Positions 32,787-37,833 of a stretch of 37,833 bases of DNA are shown here, piece after piece; the stretch's first letter is position 1, and the number at the start of each line of letters is the position of its first letter. The notes below the pieces were generated by a model. The model ran no database searches and was not told the DNA's origin. It saw nothing but the letters and a program-made list of their open reading frames with translations. The position numbers and the translations under genes are program-made. The stretch is from contig QJYK01000343.1 of assembly GCA_003248075.1 (NCBI GenBank), positions 1 to 37,833 on the forward strand, read 5' to 3'. The stretch is from Gemmatimonadota bacterium. GTDB lineage: Bacteria > Gemmatimonadota > Gemmatimonadetes > Longimicrobiales > Gaopeijiaceae.

Positions 32787-35342
32787 ATGCGTTTCCCATC
32801 GGCGATCACCCTGCCCGTCCTCGCGACCTCGCTTTGCACGCTCGGGCTGCTCCCGACCGGAGTCGGAGCGAGGCAGTCCCAGGGCACGGAGGTCACAGCT
32901 GCCGGCGAGCGGTATCGGGCAGGGCTCTTCCACCGGTGGATCCTCGGCCGGCACTACCGTCACCTCTGGACGGCCCCGATCCAGGTGCGGGTCCTCGACC
33001 TCGGAGGCTTCGCGGGCGGGCTCGAGGCCCTTCGGGAGGGTGGTGGGCGTCAGACCCGCTCGTTGCGGTTCCTGGGTGCCGACGGCCGCGAGTATGCATT
33101 CCGCTCCGTCGACAAGGATCCCTCACCCGTTCTCGATTCGATCCTGCGGGAGACGATCGTGGACGACCTGGTGCAGGACGGCATCAGCGCGGCCCATCCG
33201 TACGGCGCGCTCGTTGCCCCTCCCCTGCTCGAGGCCGCCGGCGTCCTCCACGTGAGTCCGCAGCTCAGGATCATGCCGGACGACCCCGCGCTGGGCCAGT
33301 TCCGAGACGAGTTCGCCGGCATGCTCGGAATGATCGAGGAGCGCCCCAACGAGAGCGACGACGAGCGCATCTCGTTCGGGGGCGCGCGCAGGGTCATCGC
33401 GAGCGAGACGCTCACCGATCGGCTGGACCGGGGGCCGGACGACCGGGTCGACTCGCGGGCGTTTCTCACCGCCCGCCTGATGGACGTCTTCCTCGGCGAT
33501 TGGGACCGACACCGCGGCCAGTGGCGGTGGGCCACGTACGACGAAGACGAGCCGCGACGGTGGCTGCCGGTGCCCACCGACCGCGATCAGGCCTTTTCCA
33601 AGTTCGACGGACTGGCCACGAGGATCGTGTCGCTGTACATGCCGCAGTTCGTCCGTTTCGACGACTCGTATCCCGACCTCACCCGACTCCATTGGAACGG
33701 GAGGGCGCTCGACCGCTGGTTCCTCTCGGAGCTCGAACGGCCGGTGTGGGACTCCATCGGGGGCTTCCTGGTCGACCGCCTGGATGACCGGGTCATCGAC
33801 GACGCGGTGCGCAGGCTCCCTCCCGAGATCCAGGCCCTGAACGCGGAAGATCTGGCCCGGAGTCTGAAGGCGCGCCGGGACGCGCTTCCACGTGCGGTGG
33901 ACGAGTTCTATCGAATTCTCGCCGAAAAGGTGGACGTCCGTCTCACCAACGCCGACGAGGTCGTAACCGTGGACCGGAGCGCGCCCGGCGTCGTCCGGGT
34001 CGCGGCGGCAGTGCCCGACGAGCCGCGACCCTTCTTCGACCGTCGCTTTCTCGCCGACGAGACGAAGGAGATCCGCATTTACCTGTCGGGCGGCGACGAC
34101 CGAGTCATCGTGCGCGGGGGCGACGGGGGTCTCGTCCGGGTCATCGGGGGCGAAGGCGACGACGTCTTCGAGTTCGAGGGCTCGGGACGTGCCGTCCGAC
34201 TCTACGACTCGCAGGGAGACAACCGCACCGAGGGTCCGGACCCTCCCCCCATCAACACGCGCTACTTCGAGGAGTGGGTCTGGACCGAGGACAACCGGGA
34301 CCAGCCCAGGGACTGGGGAAGACGGACGCAGCCCATCTTCTGGACCTCCTATTCCTCGGACCTCGGCCTCTTCCTGGGTGGCGGAGCACGGCTGTATGGC
34401 TACGGCTTCCGCCAACGACCCTTCGCGAGCGCCTTCGACTTCCGCGCCGGCTTCGCCCCGGTGCTGGGAAAGGGCAGACTGGAGATCGATGGTCGCATGC
34501 TCCGCGAGAACTCCCCCACGTACTGGACGATCGGGGCCCGCGTTTCTCGACTGGACGTGATCCACTACTACGGCGCGGGCAACGACACCGAGCCGCAGGG
34601 GGAGGAGGACTTCCATCGCATCGATCAGACCGCCGCGTCCGTTCGGCTCGGGCTCGGCGTCGCGCCTTCGGCAGGCCTCGATTTGTCTGCCGGTCTCATC
34701 GTCGAGAGGCTCAGCACCCGACAGGGAGCAGGGCAATTCTACGGATCGCTCGGACCCGTCTACGGCGGAGGAGCGTTCATCCAGTCCGGCGCGTCCGTCC
34801 GGCTCGAGTGGGATCCACTGATCGAGTCCGGGGCCACGGCCAGCCGGGTCCGTGTCTCCCTGGAGGGTACGCTCTTCCCCGCGATCTTCGACGTCGAGCG
34901 GACCGTAGGGCGGGGGTCCGGTGAGGTCTCGGTCCTCCTGGCTCCGTCCCCCTCTCCCAGGATCTCCCTGGCACTGCGGGCGACGGGGGTGGAAGTATGG
35001 GGGCGGGCCCCGTGGCACCAGTTCGCGTTCCTCGGCGGACCCGGGTCCCTCAGGGGCTGGGACGAGCAGCGCTTCGCCGGAGACCGAGCCCTCACGGGCA
35101 GCGCGGAGGTGCGGCTTCGACTCTGGCGTCCGCGTGTCGTCGTGCCGGTCAGCTCCGGGCTGTTCGGCTTCGGAGATGCGGGGCGAGTCTACATCGATGA
35201 AGAGTCTCCAGGCGGGTGGCACACCAGTGCCGGCGGTGGGCTGTGGCTTCGGCCGGTCCGACAACCCTATATCTTCCGAGCCGGGGTCGGGTTCAGCGAG
35301 GAAGCCACCAAGCTGTTCGTGATGCTGAGCCTCACCTACTGA
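32787..35342 (+). CDS. Exported protein with kinase-like signature fused to a BamA/TamA-type beta-barrel
   Basis: The protein has 851 residues from ATG at 32787, with signal LPVLATSLCTLGLLPTGVGA. The N-terminal ~500 residues contain YAFRSVDKDPS (K110), QDGISAAHPYGALVAPPLLEAAGV, RIMPDDPALG, then DVFLGDWDRHRGQWRWA (D238-H242) and PVPTDRDQAFSKF (D265-F270). The last two resemble the catalytic (DRHxxN-like) and metal-binding loops of HipA/FAM20C-type kinases. This whole region is what I recall from long Bacteroidota BamA/TamA-family proteins. From about 540 the sequence is an Omp85-like barrel with LRGW near 755 (GPGSLRGWDEQRFAG), ending in KLFVMLSLTY. Whether the front domain binds nucleotide is unproven. 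It is followed 36 nt later by a phosphoesterase gene in the same direction. Confidence 0.85.
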   Translation: MRFPSAITLPVLATSLCTLGLLPTGVGARQSQGTEVTAAGERYRAGLFHRWILGRHYRHLWTAPIQVRVLDLGGFAGGLEALREGGGRQTRSLRFLGADGREYAFRSVDKDPSPVLDSILRETIVDDLVQDGISAAHPYGALVAPPLLEAAGVLHVSPQLRIMPDDPALGQFRDEFAGMLGMIEERPNESDDERISFGGARRVIASETLTDRLDRGPDDRVDSRAFLTARLMDVFLGDWDRHRGQWRWATYDEDEPRRWLPVPTDRDQAFSKFDGLATRIVSLYMPQFVRFDDSYPDLTRLHWNGRALDRWFLSELERPVWDSIGGFLVDRLDDRVIDDAVRRLPPEIQALNAEDLARSLKARRDALPRAVDEFYRILAEKVDVRLTNADEVVTVDRSAPGVVRVAAAVPDEPRPFFDRRFLADETKEIRIYLSGGDDRVIVRGGDGGLVRVIGGEGDDVFEFEGSGRAVRLYDSQGDNRTEGPDPPPINTRYFEEWVWTEDNRDQPRDWGRRTQPIFWTSYSSDLGLFLGGGARLYGYGFRQRPFASAFDFRAGFAPVLGKGRLEIDGRMLRENSPTYWTIGARVSRLDVIHYYGAGNDTEPQGEEDFHRIDQTAASVRLGLGVAPSAGLDLSAGLIVERLSTRQGAGQFYGSLGPVYGGGAFIQSGASVRLEWDPLIESGATASRVRVSLEGTLFPAIFDVERTVGRGSGEVSVLLAPSPSPRISLALRATGVEVWGRAPWHQFAFLGGPGSLRGWDEQRFAGDRALTGSAEVRLRLWRPRVVVPVSSGLFGFGDAGRVYIDEESPGGWHTSAGGGLWLRPVRQPYIFRAGVGFSEEATKLFVMLSLTY

Positions 35343-35378
35343 AGCGTCCCGGGTCTCGCCTTTCCCCGCGCCGATCGC

Positions 35379-36545
35379 ATGCGTCAAGCCGACCGCGTCT
35401 CGAAAGCGCTTCTCACGTCGGTCCTGGCAGCGGGATGCACCGCAGCACAGGTCCGCTACCAGCCGATGCAGTCCGGCGCACCCAGCGCCGAGGGGGCCCT
35501 TGGCGTGCTCTATCTCGTCGGCGATGCCGGGGAGGTCAACCAGGGGCGAGACGATGTGCTCGCGCATTTGTCGGCGGACATCGAGGCGGTCGCGCGGGCC
35601 GGGGCCGGCCCACCCGTTGTCGTCGCCTTCCTGGGGGACAATGTCTACGAGCGGGGCGCAACGGCGGAGCCTACGCCCGCCGAGCTGGAGAAGCTGGGCG
35701 GACAGGTTCGTGCTCTGGGACGCGCCCCGAACGTGCGCGGCGTCTTCATGCCGGGAAACCACGACTGGGCGAAGGGCGCTCCAGACGAGGAGGGGCGAGC
35801 GGCCCTGGAGCGGCAACGAGCTTGGCTGGATCGACTTTCGGACGGTCGCGACGTCCACCTCGTGCCCGGGGACGGCTGCCCTGGGCCTGTGACGGAAGAG
35901 ATGGGTCGCGCGGCGCAGCTCGTCTTCGTCGATACGGAATGGCTTCTTCGCGGGTCCGAAGACCGGTGCGGAACATCGGCGGGTTTCTACGACCGCTTGA
36001 CCGACACGCTGCGCGTGAGCGCGCGCCGTGACGTGCCGATCGTCGTGCTGGCCCACCATCCCCTGGCGAGCGGGGGGCCTCACGGTGGACATGTGGCCCC
36101 ATTCCAGAGGGGCCCGCTCCTCTACTTCCTCGCCACGAAGAGCGGCGCCATCCGGCAGGATCTCACGTCCACGGCCTATGCGGCCATGATCGGGGGGATT
36201 TCGGGAGCCATCACGCAGAGCGGTGCTCGGCCACTGATCCAGGCCGCCGGTCACGACCATACGCTTCAGGTGATCCGGCTCGCGCGCGCCGGAGAGCCCG
36301 CCTATCAGTTGGTGAGCGGCGCCGCTTCCAGAGTCTCCCGATCCCGGGCGCTCACCGGAACACGCTATGCAGCGGAAGGCTACGGGTACATGCGGGTCGA
36401 CTTCCTCGGCCCTGGCGCGCGCCTTGTCGTCTTTGCGCGCGAAGTCGATGAGGGCCCGGTCCGCGCCGTGTTCACCTGCACGCTGTCCGCGGCGGCACCC
36501 GAGGCGGAGTGCCCGCAGGCACACTCCATGGAGGCGCCCCGGTGA
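35379..36545 (+). CDS. Calcineurin-like metallophosphoesterase, predicted lipoprotein
   Basis: The protein has 388 residues from ATG at 35379. The N-terminus (SKALLTSVLAAGC) suggests lipidation at C20, although the residue at -3 is Ala. The two-metal phosphoesterase motifs are complete: LVGDAG (D49), FLGDNVY (D87, N88), MPGNHDW (N127, H128), LAHHPL (H226) and AGHDHT (H292, H294). The expected activity is phosphomonoester or diester hydrolysis in the periplasm. In Bacteroidota a related phosphoesterase domain is, as I recall, fused ahead of the kinase-like/BamA-barrel region; here it is a separate downstream gene, so the two products probably act together. A GTG of the next gene overlaps its stop. 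Confidence 0.93.
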   Translation: MRQADRVSKALLTSVLAAGCTAAQVRYQPMQSGAPSAEGALGVLYLVGDAGEVNQGRDDVLAHLSADIEAVARAGAGPPVVVAFLGDNVYERGATAEPTPAELEKLGGQVRALGRAPNVRGVFMPGNHDWAKGAPDEEGRAALERQRAWLDRLSDGRDVHLVPGDGCPGPVTEEMGRAAQLVFVDTEWLLRGSEDRCGTSAGFYDRLTDTLRVSARRDVPIVVLAHHPLASGGPHGGHVAPFQRGPLLYFLATKSGAIRQDLTSTAYAAMIGGISGAITQSGARPLIQAAGHDHTLQVIRLARAGEPAYQLVSGAASRVSRSRALTGTRYAAEGYGYMRVDFLGPGARLVVFAREVDEGPVRAVFTCTLSAAAPEAECPQAHSMEAPR

Positions 36546-37036
36546 GTCACCCACGACGGCCGCTCCTGGTCCTGATCTGCCTTCTCGCGCCGGCGACCGC
36601 CCGGGCTCAACTGTCCGAACCGTGTGGGACTCGCTGCGGCGTGGTACTCGGGGCGACCGCATTCACGGCCGCCACCGGCACCGTGGTGGCCTACGCCCGC
36701 ATCACCGGCGGGATCTCGACGGCGAAGGAGGGCCTGGGCATCTGGGGTGCGGGCTTCCTGACGGTGGTCGGGGGGGGCATCGCGCTGCAGGGAGACGGCG
36801 GGCGGCAGCGTCGAGCCGTATACGCATCCGGCCTCGGAGCCGTGGCCGGCTCACTGGTCGGCCTGGGCATCGAGTCGGTCCGGGCGGGGAGCGACGACGC
36901 GAGCAGGTGGGCGGGCGCGTTGGTGGGCGCCACCGTCGGCACGCTGGTCGGCGGCCTCTACGGTGCACTGTCGTACGGTGGCGCCGAGATCTACTCCGAT
37001 CCCGTCCCGCTGTTCGCGTTCACCCTGCCCTTCTGA
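36542..37036 (+). CDS. Small exported glycine-rich protein coupled to the phosphoesterase
   Basis: The protein has 164 residues from GTG at 36542, which overlaps the phosphoesterase stop by 4 nt (GTGA). A signal peptide is clear (RRPLLVLICLLAPATARAQ). The mature part has one possible disulfide (EPCGTRCG) and several Gly/Ala-rich hydrophobic segments (GVVLGATAFTAATGTVVAY, IWGAGFLTVVGGGIAL, AGALVGATVGTLVGGLYGAL), which resemble glycine-zipper helices. It ends in PVPLFAFTLPF. It may insert in a membrane or assemble as an oligomer. No family is recognised. The tight coupling implies a role with the two preceding proteins. Confidence 0.75.
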   Translation: MSHPRRPLLVLICLLAPATARAQLSEPCGTRCGVVLGATAFTAATGTVVAYARITGGISTAKEGLGIWGAGFLTVVGGGIALQGDGGRQRRAVYASGLGAVAGSLVGLGIESVRAGSDDASRWAGALVGATVGTLVGGLYGALSYGGAEIYSDPVPLFAFTLPF

Positions 37037-37050
37037 GCCACTTCCAGCCC

Positions 37051-37833
37051 TCAGGGGAGCACCGTCAGGCCTCCCACGAGCACCGCGGTCGAGCCACCCG
37101 GATTGGTGACCCGCACGTCCCAGAGCAGGTTCCCCTTCGGTCCGCCGGACTTGGTCGTGAATGTCGCCGTGATGGTGTTCGCGTCGACCCGCACGACGTC
37201 CGACACCGTCGGTGCCGGGCCCTGCCCCGGGTCGAAGCTCACCGTCGCGCCCGGGAGGAAGTTCGTACCCGTGATCGTCACGGATAGCGGCACACCCCTA
37301 GCCATCGCATTAGGGGACAGGCCGGTCAGAGTGAGTGGAGCGATCACCGGACCCACCGGCGCGCTCGACACCGACGAGCCGGTCGGCGTCCCTGTCTGAG
37401 CCACCGGCGTCACCTCGAACGTGATCATGGCGCCCTGGTCCGCGCCCACCAGCGTGTACGTCGTCGCCGTCGCGCCCAGGATCTCCGTCGGCCCGCTCCC
37501 GACGTCCCGCAGCCACCGGTACGTCGACGCGCCCTGCAGATCACCCTCGTTGTCCGTATACGCGTAGGTGCCCGTCAGCACTGCGCCAACCTGCAGCGTG
37601 CCGCCGACCTGGACGTTGCTCGCCACCGGCGCCGTGTTCGGTGCCGCCTGCACCGGACCCACCGGCGCGCTCGACACCGGCGAGCCGGTCGGCGTCCCGG
37701 TCTGAGCCACCGGCGTCACCTCGAACGTGATCATGGCGCCCTGGTCCGCGCCCACCAGCGTGTACGTCGTCGCCGTCGCGCCCAGGATCTCCGTCGGCCC
37801 GCTCCCGACGTCCCGCAGCCACCGGTACGTCGA
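37051..37833 (-). CDS. IPT/TIG and Ig-like tandem-repeat surface protein (partial, N-terminus off the window)
   Basis: The minus-strand frame is open from the window edge to a stop at 37051, giving 260 codons of the C-terminus. The last ~90 residues form an IPT/TIG-like domain (LTGLSPNAMARGVPLSVTITG, then TNFLPGATVSFDPG, and VRVTNPGGSTAVLVGGLTV). Before it lie repeat units of 102 residues containing GTYAYTDNEGDLQGASTYRW, TTYTLVGADQGAMITFEVTP and PTGSPVSSAPVGPV, a beta-sandwich pattern like bacterial Ig-like/cadherin-like repeats. The composition (Thr, Gly, Val, Asp; no Cys) fits a long secreted adhesin or stalk. The number of repeats, the signal and the anchor lie outside. It is convergent with the phosphoesterase operon. 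Confidence 0.85.
   Translation of the reverse strand, partial: STYRWLRDVGSGPTEILGATATTYTLVGADQGAMITFEVTPVAQTGTPTGSPVSSAPVGPVQAAPNTAPVASNVQVGGTLQVGAVLTGTYAYTDNEGDLQGASTYRWLRDVGSGPTEILGATATTYTLVGADQGAMITFEVTPVAQTGTPTGSSVSSAPVGPVIAPLTLTGLSPNAMARGVPLSVTITGTNFLPGATVSFDPGQGPAPTVSDVVRVDANTITATFTTKSGGPKGNLLWDVRVTNPGGSTAVLVGGLTVLP
37345..37833 (-). repeat. 306-bp near-identical coding tandem repeat
   Basis: Bases 37345-37527 match 37651-37833 with two mismatches in 183 positions, an offset of exactly 306 bp (102 codons). The second copy is cut by the window edge, so the array probably continues. Identity at synonymous sites points to recent duplication or gene conversion. Confidence 0.9.

Noticed and set aside
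33123-36662. Very long minus-strand open frame (over 1100 codons) opposite the barrel and phosphoesterase genes
   Set aside because: It is antisense to two genes with clear motifs and signal peptides, has His/Arg/Asp-rich low-complexity composition and no family features; GC bias removes stops.
37345-37833. 306-bp direct repeat considered as a mobile element or CRISPR
   Set aside because: It is in frame inside a coding region, has no terminal inverted repeats or transposase, and the unit is a protein domain.

Overview
The window is a very GC-rich bacterial chromosome segment from a diderm organism. It encodes many outer-membrane beta-barrel proteins, a TamA/TamB pair and several predicted lipoproteins. 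A PadR regulator is translationally coupled to an ADOP-type MacB/FtsX permease, a pairing common in Gemmatimonadota and Acidobacteriota. With the many small secreted beta-barrels and the DUF3943 and DUF1207 families, the best guess is Gemmatimonadota; this is inference, because no rRNA or other phylogenetic marker is present. I see no tRNA, rRNA, CRISPR array, transposase or phage gene. Genes are packed tightly, no stretch over 300 bases lacks a gene, and GTG/TTG starts with 1-4 nt stop/start overlaps are frequent.

Layout. 0-5 kb: a membrane-anchored class III nucleotide cyclase cut by the left edge, a secreted protein built of 16-residue glycine-rich repeats (LA_2272-like), then PadR and the ADOP permease, closed by a strong bidirectional hairpin. 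5-8.9 kb: a Tat-signal aldo/keto reductase, an M24 Xaa-Pro peptidase-like enzyme, a small TfoX-N-like protein, and a DUF2268-like zinc protease gene broken by two compensating frameshifts. 8.8-12 kb (minus): a three-gene overlapping operon of AstE/AspA-type deacylase, anchored periplasmic protein and sodium/solute symporter. 12-17 kb: a large Vps62-like protein with a C-terminal beta-barrel, convergent with a coupled pair (small beta-barrel and DUF3943 protein). 17-24.4 kb: lipoprotein, TamA, TamB. 24.4-28.1 kb (minus): concentrative nucleoside transporter, PfkB kinase, a DUF2911-tail-like protein and a methyltransferase, probably one operon for nucleoside uptake and phosphorylation. 28.3-32.7 kb: DUF1207 protein, secreted S9-type hydrolase, polyphosphate kinase PPK1 (minus). 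32.7-37 kb: an exported kinase-like/BamA-barrel protein, a calcineurin-like phosphoesterase lipoprotein and a small exported protein in one operon. 37 kb to the edge: the C-terminus of a large IPT/TIG repeat protein with 306-bp near-identical repeats.

The most interesting content is (a) the operon at 32.8-37 kb, in which two proteins that I recall as fused in Bacteroidota are adjacent genes, and whose barrel protein carries a GDWDRH...DRDQAF kinase-like signature; (b) the Vps62-like/beta-barrel architecture at 12.2-14.8 kb; (c) the deacylase/anchored protein/symporter operon; and (d) the 16-residue repeat protein. Functions are inferred from motifs read by eye; no database search was run.
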